Shown here one piece after another: positions 1 through 8,782 of a stretch of 9,241 bases of DNA. Position 1 is the first letter of the stretch. Each line of letters starts with the position of its first letter. A program made the translations under genes and the position numbers. A model generated the notes under the pieces. It was not told where the DNA came from and did not search any database. It worked only from the letters and a program-made list of their open reading frames with translations. This DNA is from Candidatus Muproteobacteria bacterium RIFCSPHIGHO2_01_FULL_65_16 (GTDB lineage: Bacteria > Pseudomonadota > Gammaproteobacteria > Acidiferrobacterales > Sulfurifustaceae), in contig MFSY01000019.1 in the NCBI GenBank assembly GCA_001785175.1, positions 9,965 through 19,205 of the forward strand, read 5' to 3'.

Positions 1-1
1 C

Positions 2-1168
2 AGGGTGCGCACGGCGCTCTCGATGCTCGGCATCCTGATCGGCGTCGCCGCGGTGATCGCCATGCTCGCGCTCGGGCGCGGGGCGCAGAAGGCGATCGAG
101 TCCCAGCTCGCCTCGCTCGGCTCGAACATGCTCATGCTGCGCCCCGGGGCGATCCGCGTCGGCGGCGTGGCGCAGGAGGCGGGCGCCACGACGCGACTCA
201 CGATTGACGACGCTACCGACATCCGCGAGCACATACCCGGCGTCGGGGAGGCGGCGCCCAACGTCGCCGGCCGCGTGCGCGTGACCTTCGGGAACAAGAA
301 CTGGAACACGCTCGTGCGCGGCACGGCGCCGGTCTACGCGCGCATGCGCGCCTCCGAGCCCCAGATCGGGCGCTTTTTCACCGACGAGGAGAACCAGCGG
401 CGGGCGCTCGTGGCGCTGGTGGGGCTCACGGTCGTGCGCCAGCTCTTCGGCGATCAGAACCCGGTCGGCGAGATGATCAAGCTCAACAAGGTGAATTTCC
501 AGATCATCGGCGTGCTGCCGGAGAAGGGCGCGACCAGCTTTCAGGATCAGGACGACGTCGTCGTGATCCCGGTGCTGACCGCGATGCACCGGCTGCTCGG
601 CAAGGACTACGTGGATTATATTGACATCGAGACCCTGAGCCCCGCTGATCTTCAGCCGGTCAGCACGGCGGTGATGCAGCGCATGCTCGCGCGGCACAGG
701 GTCCCGCCGTTGCAGCAGCAGGACGCGTTCCAGATCCGCAATCTCGCGGACATCCAGGCGGCGTTCACGGAGAGCAGCCGCACGATGTCCATGTTGCTGG
801 CCGCGATCGCCGCGATCTCGCTGCTCGTCGGCGGCATCGGCATCATGAACATCATGCTGGTATCGGTCACCGAACGCACGCGCGAGGTCGGGCTGCGCAA
901 GGCCGTGGGCGCGCGCCGGCGGGACATACTGGCGCAGTTCCTGGCGGAGGCCGTGGTGGTGAGCGTGACCGGCGGCGTCGCCGGTGTGGCCGTGGGCTGG
1001 CTCATCACGCAGGTGATGGCGCGGCTCGCGGGCTGGAGCGCCTCGATGTCCGCGGGCGCGGTGCTACTGGCGTTCCTGTTTTCCGCCGGCATCGGCATCC
1101 TGTTCGGGCTGTACCCGGCGCGCAAGGCGGCGCGCCTGAACCCGATCGAGGCGTTGAGGTACGAGTAA
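2..1168 (+). CDS. MacB-type ABC transporter permease, 5' truncated by the window edge
   Basis: This is the inner-membrane permease of a MacB/LolCE/FtsX-like ABC transporter, a family that uses cytoplasmic ATP hydrolysis to drive periplasmic work such as export with an adaptor and outer-membrane channel. Counting residues from the GTG at 5, the visible protein has a first membrane segment (about 5-24, GILIGVAAVIAML), a long periplasmic core domain (about 30-255), and three C-terminal membrane segments (about 261-287, 313-336, 348-371). The charged loop VTERTREVGLRKAVGARRRD (288-307) and the ending LYPARKAARLNPIEALRYE are family hallmarks. The frame is open to the window edge and the first membrane helix starts almost immediately, so about 15-25 N-terminal residues are probably missing and the GTG at 5 is unlikely to be the start. 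No ATPase domain is present, so the nucleotide-binding subunit should be a separate gene, probably upstream. The substrate cannot be told. Confidence 0.9.
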   Translation, partial: RVRTALSMLGILIGVAAVIAMLALGRGAQKAIESQLASLGSNMLMLRPGAIRVGGVAQEAGATTRLTIDDATDIREHIPGVGEAAPNVAGRVRVTFGNKNWNTLVRGTAPVYARMRASEPQIGRFFTDEENQRRALVALVGLTVVRQLFGDQNPVGEMIKLNKVNFQIIGVLPEKGATSFQDQDDVVVIPVLTAMHRLLGKDYVDYIDIETLSPADLQPVSTAVMQRMLARHRVPPLQQQDAFQIRNLADIQAAFTESSRTMSMLLAAIAAISLLVGGIGIMNIMLVSVTERTREVGLRKAVGARRRDILAQFLAEAVVVSVTGGVAGVAVGWLITQVMARLAGWSASMSAGAVLLAFLFSAGIGILFGLYPARKAARLNPIEALRYE

Positions 1169-1200
1169 TACGGTTCTGGAGCGTCCGGCCGTCCAGCCCG

Positions 1201-1209
1201 TGCTACACT
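1201..1209 (+). promoter_or_regulatory. Candidate extended -10 promoter for the mntA/hepT pair
   Basis: The sequence TGCTACACT carries the TG-n extension followed by TACACT (1204-1209), which matches TATAAT at four of six positions. I see no good -35 at 17-18 bases. Transcription would start at about 1216, at or next to the ATG at 1217, and no Shine-Dalgarno sequence precedes that ATG. The antitoxin mRNA may therefore be leaderless. The call rests on motif and spacing alone. Confidence 0.4.
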
Positions 1210-1216
1210 GCGCATT

Positions 1217-1507
1217 ATGAACCGTCATGCAATCGAAAAACTGCTGGCAGCGCACCGTGCGGAGCTCGGCGCGTTAGGCGTGCGCGCGCTCTCTGTATTC
1301 GGATCGGTTGCGCGTAACGAAGCCGGACCGCAAAGCGACGTGGACCTGCTCGTCGAGTTCGAGGGAACGGCGGATTTCGACCGCTACATGGACCTCAAGT
1401 TTTACCTCGAAGACCTGCTCGGACGGCGCGTGGATCTTGTCACCCGCGGCGCCCTCAGGCCGCGCCTGCAGCAGATTGTGGAGCGAGAGGCGGTGCGTGT
1501 CGCGTGA
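1217..1507 (+). CDS. mntA: MntA-like minimal nucleotidyltransferase, antitoxin of the MntA/HepT pair
   Basis: This is a 96-residue minimal nucleotidyltransferase of the DNA polymerase beta fold. The active-site signature is intact: G29-S30 followed after ten residues by D41-V-D43 (GSVARNEAGPQSDVDLLVEF), and D73 in the strand RVDLV is positioned as the third metal-binding aspartate. In studied MntA/HepT pairs, the MntA protein transfers AMP groups from ATP to a tyrosine of the HepT RNase and so silences it. The gene next door encodes a HepT with the target motif, which supports this role. The start is the ATG at 1217. It lacks a ribosome binding site but sits just after a candidate -10 element. 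The end overlaps hepT by 11 bases, which implies translational coupling. Family and role by context are clear; the activity itself is inferred. Confidence 0.9.
   Translation: MNRHAIEKLLAAHRAELGALGVRALSVFGSVARNEAGPQSDVDLLVEFEGTADFDRYMDLKFYLEDLLGRRVDLVTRGALRPRLQQIVEREAVRVA
1485..1490 (+). promoter_or_regulatory. Ribosome binding site that fixes the hepT GTG start
   Basis: GAGAGG lies inside the end of mntA, six bases before the GTG at 1497. It supports that GTG over any upstream start in the same frame, which would run through mntA and give a protein with an unrelated N-terminus. Confidence 0.65.
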
Positions 1508-1841
1508 CTGGAGGCTTTACCTCGACGACGTACGTGAGGCTTGCGAGCGCATATCGCGGTATGTCGGCGAGATGGACAAGGCCGGTTTTCTGGCCGACGA
1601 CAAGACCTACGACGCCGTTTTGCGCAACCTGGAAGTCATCGGCGAGGCCGCCAAGAAGCTGCCCGACGACGTACGCGCCCGCTACGGGGGCGTGGACTGG
1701 CGCAAGATCGCCGGCTTCCGCGACATCATCGCGCACGCCTACTTCGGCGTAGACCAGGCCATCCTGTGGGATATCGTCCGGAACAAGGTGCCCGCGCTCA
1801 TGCAGCAAGTGCGCGGTACCACGGACGAGAAGAAAGGCTAG
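1497..1841 (+). CDS. hepT: HepT-like HEPN-domain RNase toxin
   Basis: This is a 114-residue HEPN protein, the toxin partner of MntA. From the GTG start it begins MSRDWRLYLDDVREACERIS, the usual start of HepT proteins. The all-helical body contains DAVLRNLEVIGEAAKKLP (39-56), another family hallmark. The catalytic/target motif R-x4-H-x-Y is complete: R75, H80 and Y82 in FRDIIAHAY. In this family R and H form the RNase site of the dimer, and the tyrosine is the residue AMPylated by MntA. The frame stays open upstream to 1308, but that part is an out-of-frame reading of mntA. The GTG at 1497, with GAGAGG six bases before it, is the better start and gives the normal length. Both partners have intact key residues, so the module looks functional. 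Native RNA targets cannot be read from sequence. Confidence 0.9.
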   Translation: MSRDWRLYLDDVREACERISRYVGEMDKAGFLADDKTYDAVLRNLEVIGEAAKKLPDDVRARYGGVDWRKIAGFRDIIAHAYFGVDQAILWDIVRNKVPALMQQVRGTTDEKKG

Positions 1842-1883
1842 AATTTTCCTGGTATCGCTTTCGGCTTCCACCCCGCGCGCCAT

Positions 1884-1913
1884 TTCACAACCGGCCGGCT
1901 TCTCGGCGATAAT
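1884..1913 (+). promoter_or_regulatory. Candidate sigma-70 promoter for sucC
   Basis: TTCACA (1884-1889, five of six to TTGACA) and GATAAT (1908-1913, five of six to TATAAT) are separated by 18 bases. Transcription would begin near 1920, leaving a leader of about 15 bases before the sucC ATG at 1935. It is the best-looking promoter in the window and would serve sucC, the restriction-modification genes and sucD as one transcript. A possible weak ribosome binding site, AAGG, lies at 1922-1925. This is a motif-based prediction. Confidence 0.6.
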
Positions 1914-1934
1914 CCGCCCTCAAGGCCGATAACA

Positions 1935-3101
<1,167 letters not shown>

Positions 3102-3115
3102 GGATGTGATCCCCT

Positions 3116-4072
3116 ATGCACTTGTTTGAACGGGTTCTCAGTATCTCAAGCGACGATATTGAGTTCGAGCTTTCGGCGTTGGGGCGTCTTGATTGGCAAG
3201 AGTTTCTGCTTAACCCCCGACGGCTTCGCGGCAGTGATTTTCTGATGCGATGGTCGCAAGGAGCGTGGAGCGAGCACCGCATCATTGAGGCCGTGGAGGG
3301 GACCGGGCGGTTCTTTGCGCTGCCGTACGGACCGAGCGGTACGGCCCCGGACAATGATGTTCGAGCCTTCGAGCTCTATTTCGAGCGACTGGACAAGGCC
3401 GGGCTCGGCAAGATCAAGCGCCCCGATCTGCTGATATTCCGAACGTCGAGTCAACCAATGATTGATCGCCTCGTCGGGGACATCGGTGGTGTGACAGAGC
3501 TTCCTTTCACGGCGGAAGCCGATCGTCGGATGCAGGCCATCCTTAAGGAGGCTGTTATCGCCGTTGAGTGCGAGACCAGTCTGTGGCGCGCGGCACAGAT
3601 GCCGGGCTACGGTACTGAGCTGAGTCCGCAACGACGCCTTGGCGGCAAGTTGGGCCTGAAGAAGAGCGTGGTGGTGCCGACGGTGATCATTAAGGAGGAG
3701 GATCGGCAGCCGCTGCGCAAATGGCAAGGCTCGAGCGGAGTGAAGATTCACGTTTGGCACGTGTTTTACGACCTCGCTTTCGGCCTGGCCCTCGATGAAG
3801 CGGAGCGTTTGATTCGCCGCAAGCTCATCCTGCCGACGACGCAGACGTTCCAGGCGCCGGGCGGGGCTACAACGGACAAGGCGATCTATAAGTTCTATTA
3901 CCACTATGCCTATCCGCTCGGCGCCGCGAAGCAGGAGCCGAAGCTTCTGGCGGCCTCCATTACTGATAAGAATGGGCATATATTGCCGTACGTGCGGTTC
4001 GAAGGTGGAAGCCTGGAGCTGAATCCGGGGGTGTTGGACTTGCTGGATACGCTGGCAAAGGAACGGGCATAA
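3116..4072 (+). CDS. Type II restriction endonuclease, probable AccI family
   Basis: This 318-residue protein is most likely the endonuclease of the pair, cutting unmodified DNA at a short specific site. A PD-(D/E)XK-like core can be traced: R102-P103-D104 at the end of KIKRPDLLIF, then a strand VIAVE ending in E151-C-E153. The usual lysine is replaced by glutamate, a variant known from BamHI (E-x-E). The following blocks ETSLWRAAQMPGYG, VVVPTVIIKEEDRQPLRKW, IHVWHVFYDLAFGLALDEA and QTFQAPGGATTDKAIYKFYY resemble, from memory, the AccI endonuclease family (prototype site GTMKAC). The methyltransferase next door supports the endonuclease call independently. The start is the ATG at 3116; the only Shine-Dalgarno-like GAGG (3100-3103) overlaps the sucC stop and is 12 bases away, so translation may be weak. 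The endonuclease role is fairly secure, the AccI assignment moderate, and the site specificity is unproven. Confidence 0.78.
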   Translation: MHLFERVLSISSDDIEFELSALGRLDWQEFLLNPRRLRGSDFLMRWSQGAWSEHRIIEAVEGTGRFFALPYGPSGTAPDNDVRAFELYFERLDKAGLGKIKRPDLLIFRTSSQPMIDRLVGDIGGVTELPFTAEADRRMQAILKEAVIAVECETSLWRAAQMPGYGTELSPQRRLGGKLGLKKSVVVPTVIIKEEDRQPLRKWQGSSGVKIHVWHVFYDLAFGLALDEAERLIRRKLILPTTQTFQAPGGATTDKAIYKFYYHYAYPLGAAKQEPKLLAASITDKNGHILPYVRFEGGSLELNPGVLDLLDTLAKERA

Positions 4073-4074
4073 CG

Positions 4075-5637
4075 ATGGTCGGGGTTGCACAGAAACTGCC
4101 GGCGTCCGGGCCTGAGCGCGAGGCGCTGCGCGAAAAAGGTCAGTTCTGGACTCCGGCGTGGGTCGCGCAAGCCATGGCGGCGTATCCCATGACCAAGGGC
4201 CACCGGACGATCTTTGATCCCGCCGTTGGCGCAGGGGCGTTTTTCAGGGCCGTGCTGGCGGTGGCAGAACTGCGAAAAGTACGCATACAATTGCACGGCA
4301 CAGAGATCGACAAAGCCACGCTGAAGGAAGCCGAGGCGTCAGGGCTGTCGTCGCGCGATCTTTCGGCTGTAGAGATACGCGACTTCGTCCTTGACCCACC
4401 GAAAGCGAAGTTAAAGGCGATCGTCGCGAACCCGCCGTACATTCGCCATCATCGCTTGTCGGCCGACGTGAAGACGGGGCTCAAAACCTTCAGCAAGCAT
4501 CTGACCGGTACCGCCATCGATGCGCGCGCGGGTTATCACATCTATTTCCTGCTTCGGGCGCTGCAACTGCTCGAAAAGAACGGCAGGCTCGCCTTCATCG
4601 TGCCCGCCGATACCTGTGAAGGAGTATTCGCCGCGGCCCTCTGGCAGTGGATTGCCGCGCATTACCGGCTCGACGCCGTGATCACGTTTGACCCGGCGGC
4701 CTCGCCGTTCCCAGGCGTGGATACCAATCCCGTGATTCTCATGATTGAGCGCTCGGATCCCTGTGAAGAATTTCGCTGGGTACGTATCACTCAGCCGGAC
4801 GGTTTTGCGCTTCGTGACTGGGTGCTGTCCGGGTTCAATACCGAGTCAAAGAGTTTTTCAGTTCAACGCCGTTTTGTCAGGGAAGGGATTGTTACAGGCC
4901 TGTCCCGGCCACCCAGAGTCGCCAAATATCCCGCGACACTTGGCGACTTTGCTACCGTCATGCGCGGTATCGCAACCGGCGCAAATGAGTATTTCTTCCT
5001 GACGGTCGAGGGCGCGGCTAGGTTAAAGCTCCCGAAGGAGTTCCTGACAGCCGCGATCGGCCGGACACGGGATGTTACCGGTGACGAATTAACGCGCGCG
5101 GATGTACGGCGCCTTGAAGGTCAAGATCGTCCTACACTCTTGTTTTCGCCGGATGGCAGATCGCCGGAGAAGTTTCCCGCCGCCGTGCGTCGTTACCTCA
5201 GGCTTGGCGAGAAGCTGGGTTTGCCCGAAAGGGCGCTCATCAAGACGCGCAATCCATGGTACAAAATGGAAACCCGGCGCGTTCCTCCCTTCCTCTTCGC
5301 CTATTTGGGGCGACGCAATGCACGCTTCATTCACAACCGCGCCGGTGTGGTCCCGCTTACCGGATTTCTGTGTGTTTACCCGAAGGATAATGATCCGGAC
5401 TTTATCGAGCGGTTGCGGGTGTTGTTGAGTCATCCAGATACGGTCGCTAATCTTAGCTTGGTCGGAAAATCCTATGGAGCGGGGGCGGTGAAGGTTGAGC
5501 CGCGCGCCCTGGAGCGGCTGCCGCTAACGATGCGCGCTTTGCGGGTGGCAAACGTCGCGCCGCCGGAGCGTGCGACACAACTCGAACTTTGCATTGCCGA
5601 AGAACGCGCACGGTATCGCGCGAAGAGAAAGTCATGA
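4075..5637 (+). CDS. N6-adenine DNA methyltransferase of the restriction-modification pair (gamma class)
   Basis: This 520-residue methyltransferase should methylate adenine in the site cut by its partner, using S-adenosylmethionine, and so protect host DNA. Motif order is of the gamma class: motif X KGQFWTP (21-27), motif [11 protein letters not shown] (47-56) binding the cofactor, acidic motif II TEID (76-79), and catalytic motif IV NPPY (119-122). A C-terminal half of about 240 residues, starting near [15 protein letters not shown] and including [19 protein letters not shown] and [13 protein letters not shown], looks like the target-recognition domain of TaqI/Eco57I-type enzymes. The length is close to that of AccI-type methyltransferases. 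The ATG is two bases after the endonuclease stop, with AAAGGA (4058-4063) upstream. The stop codon overlaps the sucD start as ATGA. All catalytic motifs are intact, so it is probably active. Confidence 0.88.
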   Translation: MVGVAQKLPASGPEREALREKGQFWTPAWVAQAMAAYPMTKGHRTIFDPAVGAGAFFRAVLAVAELRKVRIQLHGTEIDKATLKEAEASGLSSRDLSAVEIRDFVLDPPKAKLKAIVANPPYIRHHRLSADVKTGLKTFSKHLTGTAIDARAGYHIYFLLRALQLLEKNGRLAFIVPADTCEGVFAAALWQWIAAHYRLDAVITFDPAASPFPGVDTNPVILMIERSDPCEEFRWVRITQPDGFALRDWVLSGFNTESKSFSVQRRFVREGIVTGLSRPPRVAKYPATLGDFATVMRGIATGANEYFFLTVEGAARLKLPKEFLTAAIGRTRDVTGDELTRADVRRLEGQDRPTLLFSPDGRSPEKFPAAVRRYLRLGEKLGLPERALIKTRNPWYKMETRRVPPFLFAYLGRRNARFIHNRAGVVPLTGFLCVYPKDNDPDFIERLRVLLSHPDTVANLSLVGKSYGAGAVKVEPRALERLPLTMRALRVANVAPPERATQLELCIAEERARYRAKRKS

Positions 5638-6509
5638 GCGTACTTGTCAACAAAGATACCAAAGTCATTTGCCAGGGCTTCACCGGCAAGCAGGGCACGT
5701 TCCACTCGGAGCAGGCGATCGCCTACGGGACCAGGATGGTCGGGGGCGTGACGCCGGGCAAGGGTGGGCAGACGCACCTCGGACTTCCGGTGTTCAACAC
5801 CGTGCGCGACGCGGTCCGGCAGACCGGCGCGGATGCGACCATGATCTATGTGCCCGCGCCGTATGCGGCCGATTCCATTCTGGAAGCGGCCGCCGCCGGG
5901 ATCAAGGTGATCGTGTGCATCACCGAGGGCATCCCGGTGCAGGACATGCTCAAGGTCAAGCTGGCGCTGAAAAATTATCCGGGCGCGGCGCTCATCGGCC
6001 CGAACTGCCCCGGCGTCATCACGCCGGGCGAGTGCAAGATCGGCATCATGCCGGGCGCGATTCACAAGTCCGGGACTGTCGGCATAATCTCGCGCTCGGG
6101 CACGCTGACTTATGAGGCGGTGCATCAGGTCACCCAGGAAGGCCTGGGCCAGAGCACCTGCATCGGCATCGGCGGCGATCCGATCCAGGGCCTGAACTTC
6201 GTGGATTGTCTGAAGCTCTTTCAGAACGACCCGCAGACCAAGGGCATCGTGCTTGTGGGCGAGATCGGTGGCCAGTCGGAAGAGGATGCGGCCGAATATA
6301 TAAAGCAGCACGTCACCAAGCCGGTGGTGGCCTATATCGCCGGCGTCACCGCGCCCAAGGGCCGGCGCATGGGCCACGCCGGCGCGGTGATCGCGGGTGG
6401 GCACGGCACGGCCGAGGAAAAATACCGCGCCCTCGAGGCCGCGGGCGTGCACACCGTGCGCTCGCCGGCCGACATCGGCCGGCGCATGCGCGAAGCGCTG
6501 CGCGGGTGA
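5634..6509 (+). CDS. sucD: Succinyl-CoA synthetase (ADP-forming), alpha subunit
   Basis: SucD carries the CoA site and the phosphohistidine of succinyl-CoA synthetase and works only as a complex with SucC. The protein has 291 residues (E. coli 289). The CoA-binding Rossmann domain contains [17 protein letters not shown] (13-29) and [15 protein letters not shown] (31-45). The phosphorylated histidine is H248 in [13 protein letters not shown]. The frame is open further upstream, but the conserved N-terminus [20 protein letters not shown] begins at the ATG at 5634, so upstream starts are rejected. That ATG overlaps the methyltransferase stop by four bases (ATGA). The ribosome binding site, a weak GAAGAGAAA stretch (5622-5630), lies inside the methyltransferase gene. 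Translation of this housekeeping subunit is therefore probably coupled to the methyltransferase. Confidence 0.97.
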   Translation: MSVLVNKDTKVICQGFTGKQGTFHSEQAIAYGTRMVGGVTPGKGGQTHLGLPVFNTVRDAVRQTGADATMIYVPAPYAADSILEAAAAGIKVIVCITEGIPVQDMLKVKLALKNYPGAALIGPNCPGVITPGECKIGIMPGAIHKSGTVGIISRSGTLTYEAVHQVTQEGLGQSTCIGIGGDPIQGLNFVDCLKLFQNDPQTKGIVLVGEIGGQSEEDAAEYIKQHVTKPVVAYIAGVTAPKGRRMGHAGAVIAGGHGTAEEKYRALEAAGVHTVRSPADIGRRMREALRG

Positions 6510-6520
6510 AAGAAGCGATG

Positions 6521-6556
6521 GACAGGATTAACAGGATTAAACAGGATTTACAGGAT
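6521..6556 (+). repeat. Short tandem array, four ACAGGATT units
   Basis: Four near-identical units begin at 6522 (ACAGGATTA), 6531 (ACAGGATTAA), 6541 (ACAGGATTT) and 6550 (ACAGGATG), a period of about 9-10 bases. The unit AT content contrasts with the GC-rich genes on both sides. The array forms the left arm of a large inverted repeat. I recall similar ACAGGATTA strings in intergenic DNA of other environmental bacteria, but cannot verify that here. Confidence 0.8.
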
Positions 6557-6623
6557 GAAAGCACTCAGGGTTAAAACTCTTATAACAATCTTGTTAATCC
6601 TGAAAAATCCTGTTAATCCTGTC
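6521..6623. repeat. Perfect 18-bp inverted repeat with degenerate inner continuation
   Basis: GACAGGATTAACAGGATT (6521-6538) is exactly complementary to 6606-6623. The match continues imperfectly inwards: the next 15 bases pair at about 10 positions, including an uninterrupted CAGGATT. The resulting hairpin would have an arm of about 33 bases and a loop of roughly 35-40 bases. It occupies most of the spacer between sucD and nadE. Confidence 0.85.
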
Positions 6624-6630
6624 TATTTTT
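6606..6630 (+). terminator. Possible terminator for the sucC-sucD transcript
   Basis: The right arm of the inverted repeat is followed at once by TATTTTT (6624-6630). A long stem followed by a T run downstream of sucD resembles an intrinsic terminator. The stem is AT-rich and its loop is large, so strength is doubtful. Confidence 0.35.
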
Positions 6631-6635
6631 CTCTT

Positions 6636-6659
6636 CTTTGCGCCTTCGCGCCTTTGCGT
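6636..6659. repeat. Tandem 8-base repeat, three units
   Basis: CTTTGCGC (6636-6643), CTTCGCGC (6644-6651) and CTTTGCGT (6652-6659) form a perfect period of eight with one substitution in each of the last two units. It lies 16 bases before the nadE start, where a promoter or ribosome binding site would be expected. From memory, strings of this kind (GCGCAAAG on the other strand) occur between genes in many unrelated environmental bacteria. Confidence 0.75.
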
Positions 6660-6675
6660 CAAACGATCATACAAG

Positions 6676-8696
<2,021 letters not shown>

Positions 8697-8700
8697 AAGC

Positions 8701-8782
8701 AGGTACGAGGGGCGAGGGACGAGGGGAAGAACGGTTTCTTCGGATTACTTTTCTCGTATCTCGGCCCTCGTATCTCGTACCT
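8701..8782. repeat. Heptamer-built imperfect inverted repeat between glnB and bamD
   Basis: The left arm (8702-8727) is built from ACGAGGG-like units with a period of seven. The complement of the right arm (8751-8782) is built from the same core, as ACGAGAT, ACGAGGG, CCGAGAT and ACGAGAA. Arm ends match exactly over AGGTACGAG (8701-8709 against 8774-8782), and inner CGAG blocks stay in register with differences between. A hairpin could form and act as a two-way transcription stop for the convergent genes. The right arm lies inside the bamD coding end. Confidence 0.75.

Larger units (their letters stand above)
3102..5637 (+). other. Type II restriction-modification cassette inserted between sucC and sucD
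   Basis: The block consists of only an endonuclease gene and its methyltransferase gene, both on the host-operon strand, packed between the sucC stop and the sucD start. Sample 60-base lines counted by hand gave 47% (from 3121), 60% (from 3361), 58% (from 4861) and 55% GC (from 5341). The corresponding counts were 77% in sucC (from 2041) and 70% in sucD (from 6001). That fits later arrival by horizontal transfer. I see no integrase, transposase, terminal repeats or target duplication at the edges, so the route of entry is unknown. No separate control (C) protein gene is present. Confidence 0.75.

Noticed and set aside
1176..1196. Possible terminator after the permease gene (CTGGA/TCCAG)
   Set aside because: There is only a five-base stem with mismatches beyond it and no T run.
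1308..1496. Upstream extension of the HepT frame, which could suggest a fusion with the antitoxin
   Set aside because: This stretch is mntA read in another frame and has no protein similarity I recognise. The GTG at 1497 with its ribosome binding site gives the standard HepT N-terminus.
3116..4072. BsuBI/PstI-family endonuclease, suggested by the similar gene sizes
   Set aside because: The sequence blocks do not match PstI as I remember it. The SLWRA, PTVIIKEED and QTFQAPGGATT blocks point to the AccI family.
3146..4090. Minus-strand open frame of 314 codons opposite the endonuclease
   Set aside because: The plus-strand protein has coherent catalytic motifs and neighbours. The minus frame has none.
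5589..5633. Longer sucD starting 15 codons upstream
   Set aside because: The extra residues are non-conserved and lie within methyltransferase coding sequence. The conserved SucD start is the ATG at 5634.
3102..5637. Transposon or phage boundaries around the restriction-modification pair
   Set aside because: I found no transposase, integrase, terminal inverted repeats, target duplication or tRNA attachment site at either edge.
5472..6452. Minus-strand open frame of 326 codons across the methyltransferase end and sucD
   Set aside because: It spans two real genes on the opposite strand, has no family motif and shows shadow-type composition.
6521..6560. Possible CRISPR-like array in the sucD-nadE spacer
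   Set aside because: The units are 9-10 bases with no spacers, there are no cas genes nearby, and the array is mirrored, so CRISPR is excluded.
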